NCBI RefSeq assembly: GCF_013337685.1
Contig: NZ_SUQN01000007.1
Location: 124,001-188,000, forward strand
Reading direction: 5' to 3'
DNA from: Citrobacter gillenii
Lineage (GTDB): Bacteria > Pseudomonadota > Gammaproteobacteria > Enterobacterales > Enterobacteriaceae
DNA: 64,000 bases
Notes under the pieces: generated by a model
The model's input: the letters and a program-made list of their open reading frames with translations, nothing else
Database searches by the model: none
Told to the model about the DNA's origin: nothing
Shown: one piece after another, positions 1-8,929 of the stretch
Numbering within the stretch: position 1 is the first letter of the stretch
Layout of the letters: the number at the start of each line of letters is the position of its first letter
Program-made: the position numbers and the translations under genes

Positions 1-863
1 AGTGAAAGAAAAGCGCCCGAAAAGCCAAGCAGCGCTCCGCCGTAGAGGAACGGTCGCAGGATAAACCCATCCGTTGCGCCAATCAGTTTCTGTACGTTGA
101 TGGTATCGCGACGGGCAAAAATGCTCAGTCGTACGCTGTTGCCGATAACCAGGAACACCGCGGCCACCATCAGCACGCCAATCATTGCCGAAACGCGCCC
201 CACCAGACTCGTCAACGCCGCCAGCCGCGCAAACCAGCTGTCATCCATGCGCACTTCATCAATACCATTGATTTGTGCCACCCGATCACGCAGCGTGTTC
301 AGCGACTCCGTGCCCTGGAAATCCAGTTTTGGGATAACCACCGCCACGGCCGGCAGCGGGTTCTCTTCCAGCATATCCAGCGCACCGCCAAAACCAGACC
401 AGTTACGGAATTCACCCAGCGCATCGTCGCGGGAAAGATAATTCACCTTCTCCACGCCCTGCTCGGCCTGCAATTGACCAACCACCCGCGCCGCCGCGTC
501 ATCATCCAGCGTTTTCTGCAAATACACGGTGATCTGCGGGGACGGATAATACTGGCTTGCCGCCTGGTTTACGTTCTTATAGACCATGTAACACACGCTC
601 GGCAGCGTCAGGGAGATGGCGATCACCATCACCGTCAGGAACGTCGCCAGCGGCTTGCTTTTCAGGTCCTGTAACGCGCCCTGGAACGCATAGCGCACCT
701 GCTCGTTAAAGACATTGGTTTTACGTGAGTTCGGCTTTGGTGAGGATTTTGCCCGCTTCGGCGCGTTGCGTCCCCCGTCACCTGGCGCACCGCCCGATTT
801 ACGAAAACGGTCCAGTCGCCCACCGAACTGTTTGATTTGATTAATAGCGTCACGTCTATTCAT
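1..863 (-). CDS. ftsX: Cell division protein FtsX, ABC-transporter-like permease (3' end cut by window edge)
   Basis: Membrane partner of the ATPase FtsE. The FtsEX complex sits at the septum and activates peptidoglycan hydrolysis through periplasmic factors. About 287 residues are visible, starting [16 protein letters not shown] basic cytoplasmic N-terminus is followed by a first membrane segment at about residues 70-95 ([19 protein letters not shown]), a periplasmic domain and further hydrophobic segments near the edge. E. coli FtsX has about 352 residues, so roughly the last 65 are missing. The ATG at 861-863 overlaps the end of ftsE by 8 bases, as expected for coupled translation. Family assignment is by recognition of near-identity to E. 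coli FtsX. Confidence 0.95.
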   Translation of the reverse strand, partial: MNRRDAINQIKQFGGRLDRFRKSGGAPGDGGRNAPKRAKSSPKPNSRKTNVFNEQVRYAFQGALQDLKSKPLATFLTVMVIAISLTLPSVCYMVYKNVNQAASQYYPSPQITVYLQKTLDDDAAARVVGQLQAEQGVEKVNYLSRDDALGEFRNWSGFGGALDMLEENPLPAVAVVIPKLDFQGTESLNTLRDRVAQINGIDEVRMDDSWFARLAALTSLVGRVSAMIGVLMVAAVFLVIGNSVRLSIFARRDTINVQKLIGATDGFILRPFLYGGALLGFSGAFLS

Positions 864-1524
864 GCGCCAGGCCTCCATGCAGGTGTCCGTCGCTCAGGAC
901 CATCTGGCGATAGGAACGACGGGAGATCAGCCCAATGTCGTGCGTCGCCATTAATACCGTAACCCCGACGCGGTTGAACTCTTCGAACAGGCGTAAGATC
1001 CCCTCCGACAACGCGTCATCAAGGTTTCCGGTCGGTTCATCCGCCAGCAGTACCGCAGGTTTATTCACCACCGCACGGGCAATTCCCACACGCTGCTGCT
1101 CACCGCCGGAGAGTTGAATCGGGAAATTCTTCGCTTTGTCCAACAGCCCGACCTTGTCCAGTGCCGCTGACACGCGGCGACGAATATCGTCCCCGCTGGC
1201 ACCCGCGATAATCAGCGGAATCGCCACGTTGTCAAAAACGGTCCGATCCATCAGCAGATGGTGATCCTGAAAAATCATGCCGATCTGGCGACGCAGAAAC
1301 GGCACTTCACGGTTTTTCAAACGGCTGATGTCATGCCCGCTGAAGGAAATTTTCCCGGCACTGGGCCGTTCAATCCCACAGATCAGCTTCAGCAGGGTAC
1401 TTTTCCCCGCACCGGAGTGGCCGGTCAGAAACGCCATCTCGCCAGGCTGCATATGGAATGTGACTCCCTGCAGCGCTTGTCTCCCACCGAGATAGGCCTT
1501 GCTGACATGTTCAAAGCGAATCAT
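856..1524 (-). CDS. ftsE: Cell division ATP-binding protein FtsE
   Basis: ABC-type ATPase of the FtsEX divisome complex; it binds the inner face of the membrane through FtsX. The 222 residues carry a Walker A (GHSGAGKST, near residue 35), the ABC signature (LSGGEQQR) and a Walker B with following Glu and D-loop ([11 protein letters not shown]), so the ATPase site looks intact. It lies 2 bases after the ftsY stop and overlaps ftsX by 8 bases, giving the conserved ftsYEX operon on the minus strand. Length equals that of E. coli FtsE. Confidence 0.97.
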   Translation of the reverse strand: MIRFEHVSKAYLGGRQALQGVTFHMQPGEMAFLTGHSGAGKSTLLKLICGIERPSAGKISFSGHDISRLKNREVPFLRRQIGMIFQDHHLLMDRTVFDNVAIPLIIAGASGDDIRRRVSAALDKVGLLDKAKNFPIQLSGGEQQRVGIARAVVNKPAVLLADEPTGNLDDALSEGILRLFEEFNRVGVTVLMATHDIGLISRRSYRQMVLSDGHLHGGLAHE

Positions 1525-1526
1525 TG

Positions 1527-3047
1527 TTAATCCTCTCGGGCAAAAAGTGCCTCTATAAAATCGTCCGCTTTAAACGGACGTAAATCCTCGATACGTTCGC
1601 CCACACCGATGTAGCGGATAGGGATGCCAAACTGGTCGGCAACCGAGAAAATTACCCCACCTTTCGCCGTACCGTCCAGCTTGGTCAGGGTAATACCGGT
1701 CAAACCCACCGCTTCATGGAACAGTTTGGCCTGGCTTATGGCATTCTGCCCGGTACTGGCGTCAAGGGTCAGCATAATTTCATGCGGCGCATCTTCGTCG
1801 AGCTTTTTCATCACGCGAACGATTTTCTTCAATTCTTCCATCAGATGCGCTTTGTTCTGCAAGCGACCTGCGGTATCGGCGATCAGCACGTCAACGTTAC
1901 GCGCCTTCGCCGCCTGGATGGCATCAAAGATAACGGACGCGGAATCCGCGCCGGTATGCTGTGCAATCACCGGAATGTTGTTACGCTGGCCCCAGACCTG
2001 CAGCTGCTCGACCGCCGCCGCACGGAAGGTATCTCCCGCAGCCAACATCACCGATTTGCCCTGCTGCTCGAACTGACGTGCCAGCTTGCCGATGGTGGTG
2101 GTTTTACCCACACCGTTCACACCAACCATTAAGATAACAAACGGCGTCTTACCATCCACATTTAGCGGTTCATCAACCTTCGCCAGAATCTCGCCCATTT
2201 CATCTTTCAGCAGACCGTACAGCGCTTCAGCATCTTTAAGCTGCTTGCGGCTGGCCCCTTCCGTCAGGTTGGCGATGATCTTACGGGTGGTTTCTACCCC
2301 CACATCGGCGATCAGCAACTGCTCTTCCAGTTCTTCAAACAGATCATCGTCGATCTTTTTACCGCGGAACAGACTGATAAATCCGGAACCGAGGTTTTCT
2401 TTGGTTTTTAGCAGGCTGCGTTTCAGACGCGCAAAGAAGCCTTCTTTCGTCGGTTTCTCCTGTTCTTGTACCGTTTCTTCTTCTGCTGGCTCTTCTACAG
2501 CAGGTTCTTCTACGACAGGTTCTTCTACCGGCACAACCATGACGGCTTCTTCTGCCGCTTCAGCAGCCAGCGCCTGCGCTTCCAGTTCTTCGTCGGTCAG
2601 CTGCGGTTCGTTTTCCGCTTCTTCTTCAACCGCTTCAACAATTTCAACGGTTTCCGCTTCAGCCTGCCATTCTTCTGGCGAAATTTCTTCAGTTTTTACT
2701 TCTTCCGGCAGCGGTAACTCTTCGTGTTCGATAACCGCCGTTGGCACAGGGGCTTCAACAACCGGTTCAACCTCCGGCTGCGGTTGCTCGACCACAGGTT
2801 CCGGCTCAGGCTGCAGTTTTTCGATTTCTGCAACCTGTTCAGTGACTTCCACAACTTCAGCCGCAAAGGCCTCCGTTTCGGCTTCGCTATGGTTTTCCTG
2901 CGCGCGCGGCTGTTCCTCAACAACGGCAGCTTCTTCCACAACCTGTTGTTGTTCTTCGTTTTTTAATTCTGTCTCGTTTTCCGGTGCCTGCTCTTTTTGA
3001 CCAAAGCCCAGCCAGGAAAAAAAGCCACGTTTTTTCTCTTTCGCCAT
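1527..3047 (-). CDS. ftsY: Signal recognition particle receptor FtsY
   Basis: GTPase that docks SRP-ribosome complexes at the inner membrane for co-translational insertion of membrane proteins. The 506 residues start MAKEKKRGFF, an amphipathic membrane-targeting helix. A very acidic A domain follows (to about residue 205), rich in Glu, Val and Pro with short EEP-type repeats. The NG domain runs from about residue 210 to the end, with the G1 loop GVNGVGKTTT, DTFRAAA, DTAGR and the TKLDG motif. It is about 9 residues longer than the E. coli protein, all in the variable A domain. It is the first gene of the ftsYEX operon. Confidence 0.97.
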   Translation of the reverse strand: MAKEKKRGFFSWLGFGQKEQAPENETELKNEEQQQVVEEAAVVEEQPRAQENHSEAETEAFAAEVVEVTEQVAEIEKLQPEPEPVVEQPQPEVEPVVEAPVPTAVIEHEELPLPEEVKTEEISPEEWQAEAETVEIVEAVEEEAENEPQLTDEELEAQALAAEAAEEAVMVVPVEEPVVEEPAVEEPAEEETVQEQEKPTKEGFFARLKRSLLKTKENLGSGFISLFRGKKIDDDLFEELEEQLLIADVGVETTRKIIANLTEGASRKQLKDAEALYGLLKDEMGEILAKVDEPLNVDGKTPFVILMVGVNGVGKTTTIGKLARQFEQQGKSVMLAAGDTFRAAAVEQLQVWGQRNNIPVIAQHTGADSASVIFDAIQAAKARNVDVLIADTAGRLQNKAHLMEELKKIVRVMKKLDEDAPHEIMLTLDASTGQNAISQAKLFHEAVGLTGITLTKLDGTAKGGVIFSVADQFGIPIRYIGVGERIEDLRPFKADDFIEALFARED

Positions 3048-3136
3048 TTGCGACTACACTCCCCGCTGTTGCTTCATGGCACAGCGTCAACGCTATGTAC
3101 ATAGCAGCTAAAAAAATGATGAAATAGTCTATCACT

Positions 3137-3260
3137 TATACCCAATGAATTTCGAGTTACGTCAAGGCGGCAAGCGCACGAATCCCGATGAGCTTACTTT
3201 AGTATGTGATTCGGGTGAGTAAGTGCAGCCAACGAAGAGGTCACATGAAAGGCGACGGGT
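3137..3260. repeat. ERIC element (enterobacterial repetitive intergenic consensus)
   Basis: About 124 bases between the divergent genes ftsY and rsmD. The centre matches the ERIC core: GAATCCCGATGAGCTTAC at 3180-3197, then a diverged copy of the second core half ending in GGGTGAG at 3214-3220. The flanks GGCGGCAAGCG and GCAGCCAACG are also typical. It is an imperfect palindrome expected to fold in RNA. It lies in the upstream region of both genes. Confidence 0.85.
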
Positions 3261-3321
3261 TAACTTAACTCACATCACCGCCTGGAATGACACGTCACCT
3301 GCGGATTGAGCAATAATAGAA

Positions 3322-3918
3322 ATGAAAAAACCGAATCACTCAGGCAGCGGCCAGATCCGCATTATTGGCGGGCAATGGCGCGGCCGTAAACTCCCGGTTC
3401 CGGACAGCCCGGGTCTGCGACCAACCACCGACCGTGTCCGCGAAACGTTGTTTAACTGGCTGGCACCAATGATGGTCGATGCCCAGTGTCTGGACTGCTT
3501 TGCTGGCAGCGGTGCGCTGGGGCTGGAAGCACTCTCCCGTTATGCCGCAGGCGCAACGCTTCTGGAAATGGATCGGGCTGTGTCTCAGCAGTTACAAAAA
3601 AATCTCGTCACGCTGAAGGCCAATCACGCCCGCGTCGTCAACACCAATACGCTGGCGTTTCTGGCTCAGGCAGGGTCGCCGCATAATGTGGTGTTTGTTG
3701 ATCCGCCGTTTCGTAAAGGATTACTGGAAGAAACATTAACGCTTCTGGAAACGAATGGCTGGCTGGCAAACGAGGCGTATATTTACGTTGAGAGCGAAGT
3801 CGAAAACGGCCTGCCGCCGGTTCCGGTTAACTGGTCGTTGTATCGTGAAAAAGTCGCCGGCCAGGTTGCTTATCGCCTGTATCAACGTGAAGCACGAGGA
3901 GAACACCATGCTGATTAA
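3322..3918 (+). CDS. rsmD: 16S rRNA (guanine(966)-N2)-methyltransferase RsmD
   Basis: SAM-dependent enzyme that methylates G966 of 16S rRNA in the assembled small subunit. In 198 residues it shows a Rossmann methyltransferase fold with motif I DCFAGSGALGLEALSR (about residues 57-72) and the catalytic motif FVDPPF (about residue 124). The start ATG follows a short stretch after the ERIC element. Its end overlaps yhhL by 11 bases. Length and sequence match E. coli RsmD (198 residues). Confidence 0.96.
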   Translation: MKKPNHSGSGQIRIIGGQWRGRKLPVPDSPGLRPTTDRVRETLFNWLAPMMVDAQCLDCFAGSGALGLEALSRYAAGATLLEMDRAVSQQLQKNLVTLKANHARVVNTNTLAFLAQAGSPHNVVFVDPPFRKGLLEETLTLLETNGWLANEAYIYVESEVENGLPPVPVNWSLYREKVAGQVAYRLYQREARGEHHAD

Positions 3919-4183
3919 CCTGGGACGCCTGCTGATGCTGGGCGTCTGGGCATTCTTGCTGCTCAACCTTTTTCAGCCCTTCCCGCGCCCGCTCAATATC
4001 TTCGTTAACGTGGCGCTGGTGTTTATGGTGCTGATGCACGGCATGCAGCTTGCGCTGCTAAAAAGCACCCTGCCGAAAGACGGCCCGCAGATGACCACCG
4101 GCGAGAAAGTGCGTATTTTCCTGTTCGGCGTGTTTGAGTTGCTGGTCTGGCAGAAGAAGATTAAAGATCAGTTGAAGAAGTAG
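3908..4183 (+). CDS. yhhL: Small inner membrane protein YhhL (DUF1145)
   Basis: A 91-residue protein of unknown function starting MLINLGRLLMLGVWAF. It has two clear hydrophobic segments (about residues 5-24 and 28-48), a third weaker one near residues 70-82, and a Lys-rich end. The start ATG at 3908 lies inside the last codons of rsmD, preceded by the Shine-Dalgarno-like AGGAG at 3897-3901, which decides this start over longer in-frame reading. It forms a two-gene unit with rsmD as in E. coli. Confidence 0.9.
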   Translation: MLINLGRLLMLGVWAFLLLNLFQPFPRPLNIFVNVALVFMVLMHGMQLALLKSTLPKDGPQMTTGEKVRIFLFGVFELLVWQKKIKDQLKK

Positions 4184-4196
4184 CCGTGATCTTTTC

Positions 4197-4266
4197 GCCC
4201 GGCGGCGCGTTGCGAGCCGGGCCCACAGACTTGTAGGCCGGATAAGGCATCAGCCGCCATCCGGCA
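4197..4266. repeat. BIME: two REP units
   Basis: A GC-rich palindrome GCCCGGCGGCGCG/GAGCCGGGC (4197-4222) is followed by an inverted REP with TGTAGGCCGGATAAGGC and GCCATCCGGCA (4232-4266). It lies between the convergent ends of yhhL and yhhM. The second REP runs into the yhhM coding sequence and supplies its stop codon and last residues. Confidence 0.85.
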
Positions 4267-4621
4267 GTCGTTGGGTAAAATCAACAAAGCGCGACCCTTT
4301 GTAACTCAGCGTGCCTTTATCGCCGACCGTTAACGCATGATACTGCTGTGCATCCAGGCGAAACGTCTGCTCCATTCCCCCGCTAAGTGGCTTAAAGCTC
4401 GCTTCATAACGCATGCTGGTACCCGCTGGAGTCACTTCCTGCTGGCGCGAACGTCGGTCATTCAGCGGTTTTTCCCGCTTATTGCTCACCACAACCTGCT
4501 TTTGCACCAGCGGCGCGGCATCATTATCCGCTTTTTCCCGGCGCTGTTGGACAAAGCGAAACGACGCGGCGACAACGATTAATACAATGATAACAATGAA
4601 AAAAAGTGGTGGCTTACTCAT
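4250..4621 (-). CDS. yhhM: Membrane-anchored protein YhhM (DUF2500)
   Basis: Function unknown. The 123 residues start MSKPPLFFIVIIVLIV, a single N-terminal membrane segment (about residues 5-23). A charged linker and a small beta-rich domain follow (about residues 55-118, MRYEASFKPLSGGMEQTFRL onward). E. coli YhhM has 119 residues by my recollection. Here the final residues RLPDGG and the stop codon are read from the REP repeat at 4232-4266, so the natural C-terminus has been replaced by repeat-derived sequence. Confidence 0.88.
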   Translation of the reverse strand: MSKPPLFFIVIIVLIVVAASFRFVQQRREKADNDAAPLVQKQVVVSNKREKPLNDRRSRQQEVTPAGTSMRYEASFKPLSGGMEQTFRLDAQQYHALTVGDKGTLSYKGSRFVDFTQRLPDGG

Positions 4622-4762
4622 TTTATTAACCCATCAGAAAATGCGGAAATAAGCATACCCTGCCTGTTATGGTGTTGTCATCTGGCGGTATCGACCTCTA
4701 CACTGGACAGAAGAGCCGTAAGCACCCCGCTTACGAAAAAATAACGAATTCAAGGAACTAAG

Positions 4763-5389
4763 ATGCTTTGGTCGTTTATCGCTGTTTGTCTTTCCGCATG
4801 GCTGTTCGTGGATGCGTCCTATCGTGGTCCCACCTGGCAACGCTGGGTCTTTAAACCCCTGACATTATTGCTGCTGTTGCTGCTGGCCTGGCAGGCGCCA
4901 ATGTTTAATGCCATCAGCTATCTGGTGCTGGCCGGCCTGTTGGCCTCGCTGCTCGGCGATGCGCTGACGCTGTTGCCACGTCAACGCCTGCTGTACGCCG
5001 TGGGGGCGTTTTTCCTGTCGCATTTGCTCTATACCATCTATTTCGCCAGCCAAATGACGATGTCATTCTTCTGGCCTCTGCCGCTGGTGCTGCTGGTGTT
5101 GGGTGCCCTGCTGATCGCCGTGATCTGGACGCGGCTGGAAGAACTGCGCGTCGCCATCTGCACCTTTATCGGCATCACTCTGATGATGGTCTGGATGGCT
5201 GGCGAGCTGTGGTTCTTCCGCCCAACCGCCCCGGCGCTATCGGCATTTATGGGTGCCTCATTGCTGTTCATCGGCAATATTGTCTGGCTGGGTAGTCATT
5301 ATCGCCGCCGCTTCCGCGCCGATAACGCCATTGCCGCCGCCTGCTACTTCGCCGGACATTTCCTGATTGTACGTTCACTGTACCTTTAA
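4763..5389 (+). CDS. yhhN: YhhN family integral membrane protein (lysoplasmalogenase-like)
   Basis: A 208-residue inner membrane protein with about eight hydrophobic segments and little else. It belongs to the YhhN/TMEM86 family, whose animal member TMEM86B hydrolyses the vinyl ether bond of lysoplasmalogen. No such substrate is established for enterobacteria, so activity here is inference. The conserved family Asp motif is visible as [10 protein letters not shown] near residue 72. The ATG at 4763 follows AAGGAAC at a normal distance. The gene ends just before the zntA promoter. Confidence 0.88.
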   Translation: MLWSFIAVCLSAWLFVDASYRGPTWQRWVFKPLTLLLLLLLAWQAPMFNAISYLVLAGLLASLLGDALTLLPRQRLLYAVGAFFLSHLLYTIYFASQMTMSFFWPLPLVLLVLGALLIAVIWTRLEELRVAICTFIGITLMMVWMAGELWFFRPTAPALSAFMGASLLFIGNIVWLGSHYRRRFRADNAIAAACYFAGHFLIVRSLYL

Positions 5390-5395
5390 AAACGC

Positions 5396-5427
5396 TTGAC
5401 TCTGGAGTCGACTCCAGAGTGTATCCT
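5396..5427 (+). promoter_or_regulatory. zntA promoter with ZntR operator
   Basis: The -35 TTGACT (5396-5401) and -10 TATCCT (5422-5427) are 20 bases apart. The overlong spacer holds a perfect 22-base dyad (5399-5420; half-site ACTCTGGAGTC). Such a stretched spacer with a dyad is the hallmark of MerR-family control, here ZntR activated by Zn(II), Cd(II) or Pb(II). zntR itself is not in the window. Confidence 0.93.
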
Positions 5428-5464
5428 CCGGTTAATACGAAATGATTATCAACCGGAGGATGCC

Positions 5465-7675
5465 ATGTCGACGCCCGATACCAATGGCAAAAAGGCCCCA
5501 CAATTTTCTTCATTCAAGCTCGCGCCTGCACCGCAGAAGGTTGATGACTGCTGCAGTGAAGGCCGTTGCTCGACAGCCGCACCCTCACCCACGCCCGTAT
5601 CCAATACGGTGGACGGCACGCGCTATACCTGGAAAGTCTCAGGCATGGATTGCGCCTCCTGCGCGCGTAAAGTTGAAAATGCGGTCCGCCAGGTCAGCGG
5701 CGTCAACCAGGTTCAGGTGCTGTTCGCTACCGAAAAACTGGTGGTCGATGCCGGGGCCGATATTCGCCAGAACATAGAAAACGCGGTGCAAAAAGCGGGC
5801 TATACCCTGCGCGATGAGCAAGCACCGGAAGCCGCACCCGAGTCGCGGTTTAAAGAAAATCTGCCGCTGATCACGCTCATCGTCATGATGGCGATTAGCT
5901 GGGGGCTGGAGCAGTTCAATCATCCCTTTGGTCAGATGGCGTTTATCGCCACGACGCTGGTCGGGCTGTATCCCATTGCCCGTCAGGCGCTGCGCCTGAT
6001 GAAAACCGGCAGCTACTTTGCCATTGAAACGTTAATGAGCGTCGCCGCCATTGGTGCGCTGTTTATTGGTGCCACGGCGGAAGCCGCGATGGTACTGCTG
6101 CTGTTTTTAATTGGCGAACGCCTGGAAGGATGGGCTGCCAGCCGCGCCCGCAAAGGGGTCAGCGCGCTGATGGCGCTAAAACCCGAAACCGCAGTCCGAC
6201 TGCGCAATGGCGAGCGCGAAGAGGTGGCCATTAACAGCCTCCAGCCCGGCGACGTGATTGAAGTGGCTGCAGGTGGGCGCTTACCCGCCGACGGCAAACT
6301 GGTCTCCGGCTTTGCCAGCTTTGATGAAAGCGCCCTGACCGGCGAATCTATTCCTGTCGAACGCGCCACGGGCGATAAAGTCCCGGCGGGCGCCACCAGC
6401 GTTGACCGCCTTGTCACGCTGGAAGTCCTGTCTGAACCGGGCGCCAGCGCCATTGACCGCATCCTGAAGCTGATAGAGGAAGCCGAAGAACGTCGGGCCC
6501 CGATTGAGCGATTTATTGACCGCTTCAGCCGCATTTACACTCCGGCCATCATGGCGATCGCCCTGCTGGTCACTCTTGTTCCCCCACTGCTGTTTGCCGC
6601 TTCCTGGCAGGAGTGGATTTATAAAGGGCTGACGCTGCTGTTGATTGGCTGCCCGTGTGCGCTAGTGATCTCAACGCCTGCCGCAATTACCTCCGGGCTG
6701 GCGGCAGCGGCGCGGCGTGGGGCGCTGATTAAAGGCGGAGCCGCGCTGGAGCAATTAGGTAGAGTCACTCATGTGGCATTCGATAAAACCGGTACCCTGA
6801 CCGTGGGTAAACCGCGCGTGACGGCGATTCATCCGGCGAGCGGCATCAGCGAGTCCGAACTGCTGGCGCTGGCGGCAGCGGTTGAGCAAGGTGCCACGCA
6901 CCCGCTGGCTCAGGCGATTGTCCGTGAAGCGCAGACCCGTGAATTGACCATCCCGGCAGCACAAGCACAGCGGGCGTTGGTGGGTTCGGGTATTGAAGCG
7001 CAGGTCAATGGCGAGCGGATACTGATTTGCGCAGCGGGCAAACAGCCCGCCGAAGCCTTTGTCGGACAGATTAGCGAACTGGAAAGCGCCGGGCAAACGG
7101 TGGTACTGGTGCTGCGCAACGATGCGGTGCTCGGCGTGCTGGCCTTACAGGATACACTGCGTGACGACGCCCTGACCGCCATCAACGAGCTTCATCAGTT
7201 GGGCGTAAAAGGCGTGATCCTGACCGGGGATAACCCACGTGCGGCGGCAGCAATTGCCGGTGAGTTGGGGCTGGAATTCAAAGCAGGCCTGCTACCGGAG
7301 GATAAAGTTCGGGTAGTGACCAGCCTGAACCAGCAGTCCCCGCTGGCGATGGTTGGGGACGGGATTAACGACGCGCCGGCAATGAAAGCGGCCACCATCG
7401 GCATTGCGATGGGAAGCGGCACCGACGTCGCGCTGGAAACGGCGGATGCCGCCCTGACCCATAACCGCCTGCGCGGCCTGGTGCAAATGATCCAACTGGC
7501 ACGCGCCACTCACGCCAATATTCGCCAGAACATTGCCATTGCGCTGGGTCTGAAGGGGATTTTCCTGATAACCACGATACTGGGGATAACCGGATTGTGG
7601 CTGGCGGTGCTGGCAGATACAGGGGCAACGGTACTGGTGACTGCCAACGCGCTGCGGCTGTTACGGAAAGGGTAA
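5465..7675 (+). CDS. zntA: Zn(II)/Cd(II)/Pb(II)-exporting P-type ATPase ZntA
   Basis: Inner membrane P1B-type ATPase that exports zinc, cadmium and lead from the cytoplasm. It has 736 residues. The N-terminus has a Cys-rich patch DCCSEGRC near residue 31 and a heavy-metal-associated domain with GMDCASCARK near residue 58. Eight membrane segments follow, with the metal-binding CPC motif (GCPCALV), the phosphorylation motif DKTGTLT, TGDN and MVGDGINDAPA. An in-frame ATG at 5465 after CCGGAGG is chosen; an open reading frame extends further upstream but only through the promoter. The gene is monocistronic, under the ZntR-type promoter just upstream. Confidence 0.97.
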   Translation: MSTPDTNGKKAPQFSSFKLAPAPQKVDDCCSEGRCSTAAPSPTPVSNTVDGTRYTWKVSGMDCASCARKVENAVRQVSGVNQVQVLFATEKLVVDAGADIRQNIENAVQKAGYTLRDEQAPEAAPESRFKENLPLITLIVMMAISWGLEQFNHPFGQMAFIATTLVGLYPIARQALRLMKTGSYFAIETLMSVAAIGALFIGATAEAAMVLLLFLIGERLEGWAASRARKGVSALMALKPETAVRLRNGEREEVAINSLQPGDVIEVAAGGRLPADGKLVSGFASFDESALTGESIPVERATGDKVPAGATSVDRLVTLEVLSEPGASAIDRILKLIEEAEERRAPIERFIDRFSRIYTPAIMAIALLVTLVPPLLFAASWQEWIYKGLTLLLIGCPCALVISTPAAITSGLAAAARRGALIKGGAALEQLGRVTHVAFDKTGTLTVGKPRVTAIHPASGISESELLALAAAVEQGATHPLAQAIVREAQTRELTIPAAQAQRALVGSGIEAQVNGERILICAAGKQPAEAFVGQISELESAGQTVVLVLRNDAVLGVLALQDTLRDDALTAINELHQLGVKGVILTGDNPRAAAAIAGELGLEFKAGLLPEDKVRVVTSLNQQSPLAMVGDGINDAPAMKAATIGIAMGSGTDVALETADAALTHNRLRGLVQMIQLARATHANIRQNIAIALGLKGIFLITTILGITGLWLAVLADTGATVLVTANALRLLRKG

Positions 7676-7687
7676 TGCCTGTTTCTC

Positions 7688-7769
7688 GCCTGATGGTGCT
7701 TCGCTTATCAGGCCGACTGGCTGTTCGTCATTCGTAGGCCGGATTAGGCGCTTGCGCCGCCATCCGGCA
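7688..7769. repeat. BIME: two REP-like units
   Basis: A palindrome GCCTGATGGTGC/GCTTATCAGGC (7688-7714) and a second unit CGTAGGCCGGATTAGGCGC/GCCGCCATCCGGCA (7733-7769) fill the gap between the convergent ends of zntA and tusA. Confidence 0.85.
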
Positions 7770-7776
7770 AACAAGC

Positions 7777-8022
7777 TTACTGACCTTTGCGCACTAAATA
7801 GCGGTACGGCAGAGAGTCGGTCTCTTTGGCCACCAGCTCATGTTCCATAAACGTACAAAAGCCTGGAATGTCGCGGGTTGTCGCCGGATCGTCCGCGACA
7901 ATCAGCAGCGTTTCACCGGCCTGCATGCCGCGCACAGTTTTACGCACCATCATCACTGGTTCCGGGCAGCGCAGCCCTTGGGCATCAAGGGTATGGTCGG
8001 GAGAGGTAAACAAATCGCTCAT
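7777..8022 (-). CDS. tusA: Sulfur carrier protein TusA
   Basis: Accepts persulfide sulfur from IscS and passes it to the TusBCD relay for 2-thiouridine formation in tRNA; it also supplies sulfur to other pathways. The 81-residue form starting [15 protein letters not shown] is chosen because it matches E. coli TusA. An in-frame start 5 codons upstream (8037) exists but lacks support. The active Cys19 sits in the GLRCPEP motif. It converges with zntA across a BIME. Confidence 0.95.
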   Translation of the reverse strand: MSDLFTSPDHTLDAQGLRCPEPVMMVRKTVRGMQAGETLLIVADDPATTRDIPGFCTFMEHELVAKETDSLPYRYLVRKGQ

Positions 8023-8191
8023 CGTTGTCTCGTTCAATAAAAAACGGCGTTATTTTACGCTCTGTTGGTCAGTAAGCCAATCAGGTTAACGATTGCGTGA
8101 AAAACAACCATTGCAAAGCCCTGTTAAAGCAGTATCATGCGACCGTTTTATTGGGTTCCCTCACCCCAATTCTTGACTAAAAAGGTACAAT

Positions 8192-8857
8192 ATGACTCCG
8201 TTTACACAAACTCAGCGCGTAAAAGCGTTGTTCTGGCTATCGCTATTCCATCTGCTGGTGATCACATCCAGCAACTATCTGGTACAACTGCCGATCACCA
8301 TCTTCGGTTTCCATACCACATGGGGCGCCTTTAGCTTTCCGTTTATTTTCCTCGCCACCGACCTGACCGTTCGCATTTTTGGCGCACCTCTGGCACGACG
8401 CATCATTTTTGCGGTCATGATCCCCGCGCTGTTGATCTCCTATGGGGTTTCCGCGCTGTTTTATATGGGGTCCTGGCAAGGATTTGACGCGCTGCTGCAC
8501 TTTAATCTGTTTGTCGCCCGTATCGCCGCCGCCAGCTTTATGGCCTACGCACTGGGTCAAATTCTGGATGTGCACGTCTTTAACCGCCTGCGTCAAAACC
8601 GCCGCTGGTGGCTCGCACCTACCGCCTCCACGCTGTTTGGCAACATCAGCGATACGCTGGCCTTCTTCTTTATCGCCTTCTGGCGCAGCCCGGATGCCTT
8701 TATGGCCGAGCACTGGATGGAAATCGCGCTGGTCGATTACTGTTTCAAGGTGCTGATCAGTATTATTTTCTTCCTGCCGATGTACGGTGTGTTGCTGAAT
8801 ATGTTACTGAAAAGGCTGGCAGATAAATCCGAAATCGCGGCATTACAGACGAGTTAA
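8192..8857 (+). CDS. yhhQ: Queuosine precursor transporter YhhQ (7-cyano-7-deazaguanine uptake)
   Basis: Inner membrane transporter of the YhhQ/QPTR family, which imports preQ0/preQ1 bases for queuosine modification of tRNA. The 221 residues contain about six hydrophobic segments and family-typical stretches such as NYLVQLPI, FLATDLTVRIFG and GNISDTLAFFFIAFW. The ATG follows AAGG at 8180-8183. It is divergent from tusA. The substrate is known from E. coli work on the family, not visible from sequence. Confidence 0.93.
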   Translation: MTPFTQTQRVKALFWLSLFHLLVITSSNYLVQLPITIFGFHTTWGAFSFPFIFLATDLTVRIFGAPLARRIIFAVMIPALLISYGVSALFYMGSWQGFDALLHFNLFVARIAAASFMAYALGQILDVHVFNRLRQNRRWWLAPTASTLFGNISDTLAFFFIAFWRSPDAFMAEHWMEIALVDYCFKVLISIIFFLPMYGVLLNMLLKRLADKSEIAALQTS

Positions 8858-8929
8858 AGGTTCATTTTCCGAGTTGTGATAAGATGGACGAATGAGCCGT
8901 TATGGCCGTTTATCGAAAGGAAGAAGTCA

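Noticed and set aside
2086-3000. A 304-residue open frame on the plus strand opposite ftsY, Ser/Thr-rich.
   Set aside because: It mirrors the Glu/Val-rich repeats of the FtsY A domain in another frame, has no ribosome binding site and no family resemblance.
8038-8191. A preQ1 riboswitch in front of yhhQ, which would fit a queuosine precursor transporter.
   Set aside because: No preQ1-type C-rich loop and A-rich tail could be recognised in the 150-base gap.
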